NCBI GenBank assembly: GCA_029571005.1
Contig: JAKPTG010000030.1
Coordinates: 1 to 33,135, forward strand
DNA from: Candidatus Fermentibacterota bacterium
GTDB lineage: Bacteria; Fermentibacterota; Fermentibacteria; Fermentibacterales; JCC-6
Direction: 5' to 3'
Length of the DNA stretch: 33,135 bases
The notes below the pieces were generated by a model. That model was not told the origin of the DNA and did not search any database. It worked only from the letters and a program-made list of their open reading frames with translations. Shown here piece after piece: positions 16,916 through 24,828 of the stretch. Numbering within the stretch: the first letter of the stretch is position 1; each line of letters opens with the position of its first letter. A program made the translations under genes and the position numbers.

Positions 16916-19603
16916 GTGGCAAGCAGAACCGGCACGGCTGACATTCACTCCCGGTCTCGAGGGGTACAGACTCGGCTCCCGGCCGTGGTGTTTGTGCTTG
17001 CATTCATATTCACCTGTTCTTCACCCCTGTACGCCTTCGGTACCGGAGCGGTTTCGGGTGTGGTGACCGATACACACGGAGACCCGGTTGTGGGAGCCGC
17101 GGTCATGGTTGTGGGAACAGCCTTCGGAGCCATGACAAACAGCCGGGGAGAGTACTACATCCCCCAGCTCTCGGCGGGGGAGTACTCGCTGACGGCAAGA
17201 ATGGTGGGAATGGCTTCCGCTACCATAAACGGAGTCACAGTGGTATCCGACCAGACCACGAAGATAGACATCGAGATGCGGGTGGAGGCCGCGGGTGCCA
17301 CCATCATAACCGTTACCGGCCAGAGGAACCTGATCCTCGAAAGCATTCCCTCGACGATTCATGTTGTGGATAGAAGCGAGATAGAGACCATGCCGGTGTT
17401 CGGCATCGTGGATGTCCTGCAGCGCCAGGCCGGCGTCAGCGCGCAGGGCGGCGAGATTCATTTCAGGGGGGGCAGGTCCGGGGAGGTAGCCTTCCTTCTC
17501 GAGGGGGCTTCCGTGAGGTCTCCGGTCACCAACGCCTACATGGCAAGCGTTCCCCTTTCGGCCATCGGCGAGGCTTCAACCATCACGGGCGGCTTCGGCG
17601 CCGAGTATGGCAACGCCCTCTCCGGTGTGGTGAAAATGGTTGTAAGGGAAGGCGGTTCCAGCTATCAGGGAGACGTGAGGCTGGGGGCCGGAGCTTTGAC
17701 CGCTTTCGGTTACGAGAACGAGGAGAGGAACTACATGTCGCCCTCCGAGAACGACAATTACCGAAGCGACTGTCTCGATGGGGAGGCTTCGCTGGGAGGG
17801 CCTGAGCCCCTGACAACCCACGTGCTGCCGGCTCTCGGGATAAGGATTCCAGGCGAGATGCGTTTTTTCGCCGCCTTGGAGCGGAGCCGAAGCGGGTTCG
17901 ATCTGGAGGACAGCAGAGGCAACTGGGATAACAACTGGCAGCACAACCTGTCGGGTTGTCTCAATCTCACTTACAGGCCGAACACACCCACCGGCATCTC
18001 CTGCCTTGGAAGGTACTCCTACAGGCAGAGCGGGTGGGACGAATGGGCATGGTCCCGGTTCGACCAGCCCGCGTACATCGCCGGTGTCCCCTACCTGGGC
18101 GGCAATCCTGATTTCGCGCTGCCGATACGCTTCGACGAGACCTGGGGCATAACCGCAAAGCTCACGCGGCTGCTTGGCGAGAGCAACCTTCTCGAACTCA
18201 TGGCCGACCGCAGTGAATTCTGCCAGTGGCACAGGGTAAGGGATGAGGGGGGTGGGTATGTCGGGGAGGGGCTGACCCCCGCCGCATGGTTTGGCGAATA
18301 CCTTCCCGGGAGAGCCGCGGACAGCCTTGGTTTCTACCATCAGGGAATTCATTCATCGGTCTGGCTCGATTCACGCAGCAGCGTATGGTCAGGCAGCGCA
18401 AGCGTCACCAGCCAGTTCGGGCCGGTACTGAAGCTGAAGGCAGGGCTCGAGGGAAACCGATACGACATATACGATTTTGCTGTTTTCGCCGACTCCCCCG
18501 GGGAAACATGGGTGAACATCTGGAAGGCGCAACCGTACTCCGGCGCAACCTATGTTCAAGCCACCGCGGATTTCTCGGGAGGCATGGTCTTGAACACCGG
18601 TCTTCGAATGGACGCATTCAACCCAAACACGCAGATCGTCACTCCCGGGGAGAGCGGTTCTTCAAAGGTGCCCGTGAAGGTTCAGGTCAGCCCCAGGTTC
18701 GGCATGACACACCCGATCTCTGAAAGGGACGTGTTCTTCGCCACGTACGGCAGGTACTTCCAGATGCCCAACATGAACCAGATGTTCTCGGGCACCAGCT
18801 ACAACCTTTCCGGTGATTACTCCATCGTGGGCAATCCAGATCTCGATGCCGTCCGCACGATTTCGTACGAGGCCGGGGTAAGGCATCGGGTTGACAACCT
18901 TTCAACGCTTTCCCTGGCTGCCTTCTACAAACAGATCACCGGCCTTGTTCAGACCAACCCCACTTCCGGGGAAGGGATGGAACACTTCTTCGTCTATGAG
19001 AATGACGACAGCTACGCTACGGTACAGGGCGCCGAGGTGTCACTGATGAGGCTTCCCGGTGATTTACTCTCGGGAAGCCTGAGTTACACCTATTCGATCG
19101 CGGAAGGCCGGTTCTCCTCGGCAACCGAGCAGTACCGGTACACCTCCGAAGGCTACGGGACCGTTCCCCTGGATGACAACTACCTGGACTGGGACCAGAG
19201 ACATCGTATCCAGGCTCACGTCAGCCTTTCCCTCGACAGGGGAGAGGGACCGGAGTGGGCGGGACTTCGCCCTCTGGAAGGTTCGGCGATGAGCCTGAGC
19301 CTCGCCTGCGGCAGCGGTTACCCCTTCAGTCCCGAGAACGGGGATTCCATCCCTTCCATCAACACCATGCGCTATCCGTGGACCACTCAGACCGATCTGA
19401 CCGTGTCCCGCCAATTCTGGGCCGGTCCCGCGCAACTGGAGGCGAAACTCTCGGTCTTCAATCTTTTCAACAGAAGCAACGTTGTCAGGATTTTTGACCC
19501 TTCGCTGTACATGGCGACCGGTGATCCGGGGGGAAGCATGTCCAACCCTGCGGCGTATTCGACGGCAAGACACTTCTTCCTGAGCCTTGGCTTAAGATGG
19601 TAA
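16916..19603 (+). CDS. TonB-dependent outer-membrane receptor
   Basis: The start is taken at the GTG at 16916, 7-8 bp after AAGGAGG, instead of the track's TTG at 16889, giving 895 aa. A signal peptide (PAVVFVLAFIFTCSSPLYAF) follows a basic N-region. Residues about 44-125 form a carboxypeptidase-regulatory-like domain (GVVTDTHGDPVVGAAVMVVG). The plug comes next, with TIITVTGQRNLIL, DVLQRQAGVSAQGGEIHFRGG and EYGNALSGVVKMV. The rest is a large beta-barrel ending in FFLSLGLRW, with a C-terminal aromatic residue. Such receptors import chelated metals, vitamins or glycans with TonB-ExbBD energy (family knowledge). The ligand is unknown. The beta-propeller lipoprotein 10 bp downstream is probably its partner. 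Confidence 0.92.
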   Translation: MASRTGTADIHSRSRGVQTRLPAVVFVLAFIFTCSSPLYAFGTGAVSGVVTDTHGDPVVGAAVMVVGTAFGAMTNSRGEYYIPQLSAGEYSLTARMVGMASATINGVTVVSDQTTKIDIEMRVEAAGATIITVTGQRNLILESIPSTIHVVDRSEIETMPVFGIVDVLQRQAGVSAQGGEIHFRGGRSGEVAFLLEGASVRSPVTNAYMASVPLSAIGEASTITGGFGAEYGNALSGVVKMVVREGGSSYQGDVRLGAGALTAFGYENEERNYMSPSENDNYRSDCLDGEASLGGPEPLTTHVLPALGIRIPGEMRFFAALERSRSGFDLEDSRGNWDNNWQHNLSGCLNLTYRPNTPTGISCLGRYSYRQSGWDEWAWSRFDQPAYIAGVPYLGGNPDFALPIRFDETWGITAKLTRLLGESNLLELMADRSEFCQWHRVRDEGGGYVGEGLTPAAWFGEYLPGRAADSLGFYHQGIHSSVWLDSRSSVWSGSASVTSQFGPVLKLKAGLEGNRYDIYDFAVFADSPGETWVNIWKAQPYSGATYVQATADFSGGMVLNTGLRMDAFNPNTQIVTPGESGSSKVPVKVQVSPRFGMTHPISERDVFFATYGRYFQMPNMNQMFSGTSYNLSGDYSIVGNPDLDAVRTISYEAGVRHRVDNLSTLSLAAFYKQITGLVQTNPTSGEGMEHFFVYENDDSYATVQGAEVSLMRLPGDLLSGSLSYTYSIAEGRFSSATEQYRYTSEGYGTVPLDDNYLDWDQRHRIQAHVSLSLDRGEGPEWAGLRPLEGSAMSLSLACGSGYPFSPENGDSIPSINTMRYPWTTQTDLTVSRQFWAGPAQLEAKLSVFNLFNRSNVVRIFDPSLYMATGDPGGSMSNPAAYSTARHFFLSLGLRW

Positions 19604-19613
19604 GAGGGGGATC

Positions 19614-20606
19614 ATGAAGGTTTGGAAGACGCTGCCGGTGCTTCTTATCGCCTCGGCCTGCTACAACCCGGAGGAACACGACATCGTATCGGAGAGCGGA
19701 GTGGTGAAGATACGGGTGGCCGACAACTCCATTGTCGGTTCCGTCGGTGGGGTTCCGGACGGCCGGGCCCTTTGTTCCCTTGGCAATCTCGAGTTCATGG
19801 TTGCTTCGGGAACCGGATCGGTGTACCGGTTCGATTCACAGAGCATGGCCCTCGACACCTCGTTTTCAGTGGGTTTCGGCAGCGGCGCGGGGTACCGTGA
19901 AATGATCATCCCGAAACCGGGTTCCGTCTACCTGATAGGAGGGGCGGGAAGGATAGTCGAGGTAAGTCTTGCCGGGAATTCGGTGGCTGCCGAGTTTCAG
20001 GTCGGTTCCCTTCCGTCGGCCATGTGCGCTTCTCAAAATCAGCAGAGGTTTTATGTGACCGATGAAGGAGACCACAGGATCAGAGAGGTGGATGCGACAG
20101 CCAACACGGTGCTCAGACAAACCGAACCCCTGAGTGCCGCTCCCGTCGCCGTCGCGGCCGAATCATACCTCAAGGAATACCTCCTTGCCGTTTGCGCGGA
20201 TGAAGCCGGAACAGTTGGAAGAGTGGCACTGAACACCTTTCACGTGGGCCCGATCAACGTTTACAGCCCCGGAAGTGACATCTCCATTTTCCCCGCTGAT
20301 ACGATCTGGGCGGTCACCCATCCCGACTGGAGCGCCGACAACGGCAGGGTAGCCATCTGCAGTAACTTCCACATGCCTGATGTAGAGCATGTTCAGATCG
20401 CCGGACACCCAACTTCCATATGCAGCGTGCCGGGAACAACACTGTTCTACGTCCTCAGCTACCTTGGAGGCGGCGCAAGCAGGGTAACGGCGGTCAACTA
20501 CGTGACGAAAACCGTTGTGGCTGAAATCGATATCGCGGGATTCCCCTGGGACATAACATCGCACGCCAACGGGGAGTTCGTTCTGGCCCTTACCTCCGGG
20601 CTCTGA
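19614..20606 (+). CDS. Beta-propeller-like lipoprotein, partner of TonB receptor
   Basis: A 330-aa protein with a lipobox (VLLIASAC, Cys at about residue 16), so it is predicted to be lipid-anchored. GAGGGGG precedes the ATG. The mature part has repeated blades such as NSVAAEFQVGSLPSAMCAS, NQQRFYVTDEGDHRIREVD and TLFYVLSYLGGG, typical of YVTN/YncE-type seven-bladed propellers. It lies 10 bp after the TonB receptor gene, suggesting that it helps capture ligand for that receptor or caps it (inference). Its last 17 bp overlap the convergent S41-like gene. Confidence 0.8.
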   Translation: MKVWKTLPVLLIASACYNPEEHDIVSESGVVKIRVADNSIVGSVGGVPDGRALCSLGNLEFMVASGTGSVYRFDSQSMALDTSFSVGFGSGAGYREMIIPKPGSVYLIGGAGRIVEVSLAGNSVAAEFQVGSLPSAMCASQNQQRFYVTDEGDHRIREVDATANTVLRQTEPLSAAPVAVAAESYLKEYLLAVCADEAGTVGRVALNTFHVGPINVYSPGSDISIFPADTIWAVTHPDWSADNGRVAICSNFHMPDVEHVQIAGHPTSICSVPGTTLFYVLSYLGGGASRVTAVNYVTKTVVAEIDIAGFPWDITSHANGEFVLALTSGL

Positions 20607-21672
20607 CCCGGGGCGGTTCAGCGCCAAGCCATTGGAAGGCATACTCCAGAACTGGGTCCACACCCTCCGTGAAATCCTCTTCCGTGGCTTCGACAGCGAT
20701 ATCCGGCGGGATGCCCGCCCCCTCGATCATCGTTGTATCCGGCAGCAGGAAGGTCTGAGAAGGGACGGTCACGTGACAGCCTTCGGGTAGCTCCCACAGC
20801 TCCGAAGGCCAGTTCGCGCTTCCCATCGTTGTGTCTCCGATGATCGTGACCCCGGGCAGGCTGGACATGCAGCTCAGGAACATCTCCGAGGATGCTCCGT
20901 CCAGACCTCCGGCGAGCACGACAACAGTTCCCCCATAGTGCCAGCCTCTCGGTATCAGGTCGTATGCTACGGGCGGCGTCAGATCATGGATCTGGGCATT
21001 CAGCCTTCGCTGCGTCAGAAAACCGACCCGGGGTTGATCCACGAACCTGCGTACCACATTCACCAGTGTCCCCTGCCGGCCACCCTGGCACAGTCGGATG
21101 TCCAGTATTACAGCAGGCCGATCCTGAAGCTGAAACAGAATGTTGTCGAAGAGACTGACGTTCATATCCCCGTCCCATGACAGGAAAACAAAGTACGGCA
21201 CCGAATCCGCCCCCGCAAGGCAGTGCCCCCAGATATCCTCCTGCATCCATTGGAACCCCCAGGGGGAAAGGTACTCCAGAAGGACTTCAGGGCTGCAGTT
21301 CGTGAACACCGGTGGAGAATAGGGTTTCTCGGAACTCCAGGCGGAATCGTACAGAACGATCCTCCGATCCTGAAGCCTGGAAAGCAGCTCCATCGTAAGG
21401 GCGGTCATCTCTTCCCTGGATGAAACAGATCCCGCTTGAGGCTTGAACTGCTCATAAAGGGCGTTCCAGTCGGTTCCATGCGTCCGGAACCCCACATAGC
21501 GAGAATCGAAAAGCTCCCACAGGAGTTGAAACTCCGCCTCATACACGTTCGGATCATCAGTTGTCGCGGGGTTGTCAATACAACCGGAAAAGCCCGCGAG
21601 TAAGAGCAGGGCGAAAGGCAGAGAACAGAGTTTCAGGACCTTGTCGAACATTTCGTTGACTATCCTTTCCAT
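20590..21672 (-). CDS. S41-peptidase-like lipoprotein, possibly inactive
   Basis: Up to 360 aa; ATG at 21672 or at 21651 (MFDKVLKLCSLPFALLLL). A lipobox FSGC follows the hydrophobic leader. The C-terminal half has the S41 (tail-specific protease) order: AVILDIRLCQGGRQG (the IDLRxNxGG strand), VVVLAGGLDGASSEMFLSCM (the nucleophile elbow) and VTIIGDTTMGSANWP. Aligned to Prc (SASE ... FGKG), the catalytic Ser falls on Ala in GASSE and the catalytic Lys on Ser in MGSAN. It may therefore be inactive or use another Ser. The N-terminal ~120 residues have no recognised domain. It is convergent with the propeller lipoprotein gene. Confidence 0.75.
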   Translation of the reverse strand: MERIVNEMFDKVLKLCSLPFALLLLAGFSGCIDNPATTDDPNVYEAEFQLLWELFDSRYVGFRTHGTDWNALYEQFKPQAGSVSSREEMTALTMELLSRLQDRRIVLYDSAWSSEKPYSPPVFTNCSPEVLLEYLSPWGFQWMQEDIWGHCLAGADSVPYFVFLSWDGDMNVSLFDNILFQLQDRPAVILDIRLCQGGRQGTLVNVVRRFVDQPRVGFLTQRRLNAQIHDLTPPVAYDLIPRGWHYGGTVVVLAGGLDGASSEMFLSCMSSLPGVTIIGDTTMGSANWPSELWELPEGCHVTVPSQTFLLPDTTMIEGAGIPPDIAVEATEEDFTEGVDPVLEYAFQWLGAEPPRVRARR

Positions 21673-21737
21673 GCTCTTGTGCTGTACTAAACTACCATCG
21701 GTTGCTCGAAAAGTCCACAGGGAACCTGATCAGTACC

Positions 21738-21893
21738 AACCCGGATTTCTCACCACCGAATCACAGGGGCCAATCTAAAGTAGCATAATTAAGTGCCAAA
21801 ATACCGCTTACATCATAAAAGAACGGCCGCAATGAAAACATTCCGTTAGCCCGATAAGCAAGGCCCAGTCGGAACTTGAGTTTCAAGCCTTGG
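21738..21893 (+). mobile_element. Decayed 5' end of the same IS family (second copy)
   Basis: This stretch aligns with the minus strand of 1199-1050. Both share AACCCGGATTTCTCACCA, ATAATT.AGTGCCAAAA, AGAACGGCC and GCAATGAAAACA, and on to GATTTCAAGG/GAGTTTCAAGC. The former transposase start (ATG near 21832) is followed by an in-frame TAG five codons later and by indels, so the copy is dead. Similarity ends near 21893 and I did not find the opposite end. A CATAAT box at 21784-21789 remains where the first copy has TATAAT, pointing toward the RNase J-like gene. Confidence 0.65.
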
Positions 21894-21991
21894 TGTTTTC
21901 TGTGGGCGCTGCCTATCCCAATATTGATGTCTGTTATATGCTTGGAGGATGGAATGACGATTGTGTTGGTTCATTGAACCCGGAGGTTAAG

Positions 21992-23224
21992 ATGCACGCC
22001 TGCATCCATCGCGGCAGCCATGAGATCGGCGGCAGTTGCGTAGAACTGAGGAGTGACGGGCAGCGGCTTCTCATAGACATGGGTCTGCCCCTTGATGCTC
22101 CCGGCGATTCCGCCCGGTTCGTTCCTCCCATCGCCGGTCTCGATGGAAGCGATCCATCGCTGCTTGGGCTTCTTGTATCCCATCCGCACATAGATCACTA
22201 CGGACTGCTGAACTACCTTAGCCCGAAGATCCCGGTGGGAATGGGCGCCGCTGCCAGGCGGATAGTGAAGGCCGCTTCCCCTTTCATGCGGAATGGTCTG
22301 CCTTCAATTTCCGAAGGATGGGACTTCGAATCAGGTGTGCCCTTCGACATCGGTCCGTTTCGGGTGACACCATTTCTGGTTGACCACAGCGCATACGACG
22401 CTTACGCCCTTCTGGTCGAGAGCGGAGGAAGACGGTTGTTCTACAGTGGGGACTTCCGCTCCAAGGGAAGAAAGGGAAAACTGTTTCATGTGTTCTGCGA
22501 CGATCCTCCCTCCGACATCCATGCTCTTCTTCTGGAAGGCACAACCATCGGGCGCCCGGAGCCCAGAGTCAGTGAGGGCATGGTCCAGATAAGAATGGAG
22601 AGGCTGTTCTCAGCAACCCCGGGGCTTGTCCTGGTTCACTCCTCCATGCAGAACATCGACAGAGTGGTTTCGGTGTTCAAGGCGGGCAGGAAAACTTCCC
22701 GAAAGCTTGTCATCGATCTCTACGGTGCAGCAGTCCTCGAAGCCACGGGCAACGAAAACATCCCTCAGGCAAGCTGGCCGGATGTTGCTCTGTACATTCC
22801 GGAGTTTCAGCTCGAGAAGGCCAAAATGCTGCCGGAACTCATGGAAAGATACAGCAGGTTCAGGATCGACCTCTCGCAGATCTGCTTCAACCCCGGTCGC
22901 TACACCCTGATGTTCCGACCCCGGCACGTGGACGATCTTGGGTCAGAAGGTTGCCTCGACGGCGCTGCGTATGTGTACTCCATGTGGGAGGGGTACAGGG
23001 AACGGGGTGACAACGCCAAGGTAGATGAATGGCTTGCCAAGAAAGGCGTTTCTTCATATAGTATCCACTCCTCGGGGCATGCCGGGACATCAGATTTGCA
23101 GAAACTGGTTTCATGCCTCAATCCCCACAAGGTGATACCCATCCACAGCTTCTCGCCGGAACGCTACCGGGAGGTCTTCCCTTCCGTTGAAATGCACGGC
23201 GACGGAGAGTGGTGGGAAGTGTGA
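21992..23224 (+). CDS. RNase J-like metallo-beta-lactamase-fold hydrolase
   Basis: The track ORF starts at 21890, but the ATG at 21992 has GGAGG at 6-nt spacing and begins directly in the fold (MHACIHRGSHEIGGSCVEL), giving 410 aa. The metal-binding motif is LVSHPHIDHYGLL; later ligands are in VDHSAYDAYALL, LFYSGDFRSKG and IHSSGHAGTSDL, followed by KVIPIHSFSPE. The GHA...HPxHGE-like tail and the split layout resemble RNase J/beta-CASP enzymes, although the usual HGE is HSF here. The cap domain between (VHSSMQNIDRVVSVF...) is consistent with beta-CASP. It is likely a nuclease or hydrolase acting on RNA or DNA (inference). It heads a run of three small genes, just downstream of the IS remnant. 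Confidence 0.78.
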   Translation: MHACIHRGSHEIGGSCVELRSDGQRLLIDMGLPLDAPGDSARFVPPIAGLDGSDPSLLGLLVSHPHIDHYGLLNYLSPKIPVGMGAAARRIVKAASPFMRNGLPSISEGWDFESGVPFDIGPFRVTPFLVDHSAYDAYALLVESGGRRLFYSGDFRSKGRKGKLFHVFCDDPPSDIHALLLEGTTIGRPEPRVSEGMVQIRMERLFSATPGLVLVHSSMQNIDRVVSVFKAGRKTSRKLVIDLYGAAVLEATGNENIPQASWPDVALYIPEFQLEKAKMLPELMERYSRFRIDLSQICFNPGRYTLMFRPRHVDDLGSEGCLDGAAYVYSMWEGYRERGDNAKVDEWLAKKGVSSYSIHSSGHAGTSDLQKLVSCLNPHKVIPIHSFSPERYREVFPSVEMHGDGEWWEV

Positions 23225-23248
23225 CACCTTTTCCGGGGGAGGACTCGA

Positions 23249-23503
23249 ATGTTCAGGATTGCCGACAAGTACCAGATCAGACTCTGGCTGGATGAAGCCC
23301 TCAAGCTTGGGGCAACACATCTCATAGTAGTGGTAAACAAGTACTGGGATGATTTTCCAGTGTATGTGATGCCCGGGGAGGACACCCGGGAAGTCGCCGC
23401 CCGTTACGATGGCATCGACAGGCAGCGAATCATGGAGGTCTATTCACTCGCCATGGATCTGGAGGCTCAGCTTGACGAGTTCAGAGCCTTCCACTGGGAC
23501 TGA
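23249..23503 (+). CDS. Conserved small hypothetical protein
   Basis: An 84-aa product with GGGGGAGGA before the ATG, 24 bp after the RNase J-like gene. The sequence (IRLWLDEALKLGATHLIVVV ... DFPVYVMPGEDTREVAARY) predicts an alpha/beta fold with a short helix, a strand and a C-terminal helix, and no signal peptide. It resembles small uncharacterised cytoplasmic proteins with a PVYV-PGED core. No function is known to me. Its position suggests co-expression with the hydrolase. Confidence 0.65.
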   Translation: MFRIADKYQIRLWLDEALKLGATHLIVVVNKYWDDFPVYVMPGEDTREVAARYDGIDRQRIMEVYSLAMDLEAQLDEFRAFHWD

Positions 23504-23510
23504 TCATGGG

Positions 23511-23816
23511 ATGGGTAACCGATTCGCCGAAAAAGAAGAATGGGAGAAACGACTTGCGAAGCTTCCTCCTCACATTCGGGATGCACACCGCCACTCCATC
23601 CATCACCGCTCCGAGATAGAGGCCAGCGAGATTTGTGGCTGCTTCTATTGCCTTGCGGTCTTTCCTAACGAGGAGATCGTGGATTGGGGGCAGGCCTACG
23701 AACCCGATACAGCCACCTGCCCCCGATGCGGAATTGACAGCGTCATCGGATCGGCTTCGGGTTTCCCGATTGAAAGGGAGTTTCTCGAGGCGATGAAACG
23801 GTACTGGTTCTACTGA
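23511..23816 (+). CDS. Putative zinc-ribbon small protein
   Basis: The likely start is the ATG at 23511, giving a 101-aa protein that begins MGNRFAEKEEWEKRLAKLPP. The longer track ORF reads back across the previous gene. Two Cys pairs, CGCFYC and CPRC, spaced about 30 residues apart, suggest a zinc ribbon. The core CGCFYCLAVFPNEEIVDW and CGIDSVIGSASGFPI matches widespread uncharacterised cytoplasmic proteins. It is 8 bp from the previous stop, in the same direction. The ribosome-binding site is not clear. Confidence 0.7.
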   Translation: MGNRFAEKEEWEKRLAKLPPHIRDAHRHSIHHRSEIEASEICGCFYCLAVFPNEEIVDWGQAYEPDTATCPRCGIDSVIGSASGFPIEREFLEAMKRYWFY

Positions 23817-23828
23817 GAGCAGGACGGG

Positions 23829-24380
23829 ATGGATAGGAACGATTCAGGGGTCGAACCCAACGATTCTGAGTTTGCCGCCCTCTGTGCATCCATTCGGGCA
23901 AACCTCCGGAAAAAGGGCCTTTGGTTTCCCGAGGATGATGATGTGGGCTATACCGCTTCATTTCTTGCGTGGATTGCCGGGATCCTCGCCGGGGAGGGAG
24001 ATGCGAAGGGCAACTGCGTCCCCGCTGACTTCTCCAGGTTTCGTAATCAGGGCAACAGGAAGCTAAGAGAGAACACCATTGCGGGAATGATAGCTTTCCT
24101 ACCCCTGCTGAACACGGTTCCCTACAAGGAGGTCAGGGAACTTCTTAGCCGAGCCCCCATGGCCATTCTTCCCTATCTACCGAGTAGAAGCCGAAAAGCA
24201 GAAAAGCTTTTCGAGAAGAATGACGCGCTCTTCGACTACATAGTAGCGAATGCCCAGTTAGACCTCTGCATACACGGTAGTCTGAGAAAGGGGCTTACCA
24301 GGGATATCTTCATGGCCACCCATCTCTGGTTAGGAGTTACCGTAGATATGGGTCCGAAACTCGACTCTGAGCCCCATTGA
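23829..24380 (+). CDS. Hypothetical cytoplasmic protein
   Basis: A 183-aa product starting 13 bp after the zinc-ribbon gene (AGGA upstream of the ATG). It has no signal peptide and no catalytic motif that I recognise. It is predicted mostly helical, with motifs such as SIRANLRKKGLWFPEDDD and DIFMATHLWLGVTVDMGP. It is the last of four same-strand genes starting with the RNase J-like hydrolase. Codon use looks like the host's, unlike the AT-rich gene downstream. Confidence 0.55.
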   Translation: MDRNDSGVEPNDSEFAALCASIRANLRKKGLWFPEDDDVGYTASFLAWIAGILAGEGDAKGNCVPADFSRFRNQGNRKLRENTIAGMIAFLPLLNTVPYKEVRELLSRAPMAILPYLPSRSRKAEKLFEKNDALFDYIVANAQLDLCIHGSLRKGLTRDIFMATHLWLGVTVDMGPKLDSEPH

Positions 24381-24511
24381 AAAATGCAGCAATCTTTAGC
24401 GAGTGATCTTGAATATCTTATGCTCATGGTCCATTTTGCCGGCAGACACTCCCGTTGTGGAGAAGAGGTCTGCGTCCGTCAATGCGTCATACGAAGGGCC
24501 ATGCAGTCAGG

Positions 24512-24688
24512 CTCGAGAACGGTTGCACCGAATTCTTCTACTGGAGACTGAGAGACGAGTTAGTCAACGGCGATTTCTCCGACTCGCTTCCGTAGTCTAA
24601 TGTTCTGATCGAGAGCCGGAGGCAAAGGTACAACCCCTTCAGGCCGCACAGTTCCCTGGGCTACAGGCCACCGGCTCATGTTACCTGA
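24512..24688 (+). pseudogene. C-terminal relic of an IS3-family transposase
   Basis: One frame of 59 codons reads LENGCTEFFYWRLRDELVNG, then SDSLP, a TAG stop, SNVLIESRRQRYNPFRPHSS and LGYRPPAHVT. This is the end of the rve/integrase core of IS3-group OrfB (ENG..ESFNGRLRDELLNGE, then YN..RPHSSLGYRPPA). One in-frame stop interrupts it, and the upstream catalytic DDE part is not found, so it is a dead remnant. The 130 bp before it (24381-24511) show no similarity. It was not in the ORF track. Confidence 0.8.
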
Positions 24689-24828
24689 TCAGATCTTGCG
24701 CCCCGAGACTGGGAAGCGTACAGTATGTGTCCGAACCACCGCGGAGACTATATTGAAAGGGGAAAAAGGAAAAATCAGGCTGGTCAGAGCAGCCATTGAA
24801 CAACAATATACGTAATACGAAAGGATGG

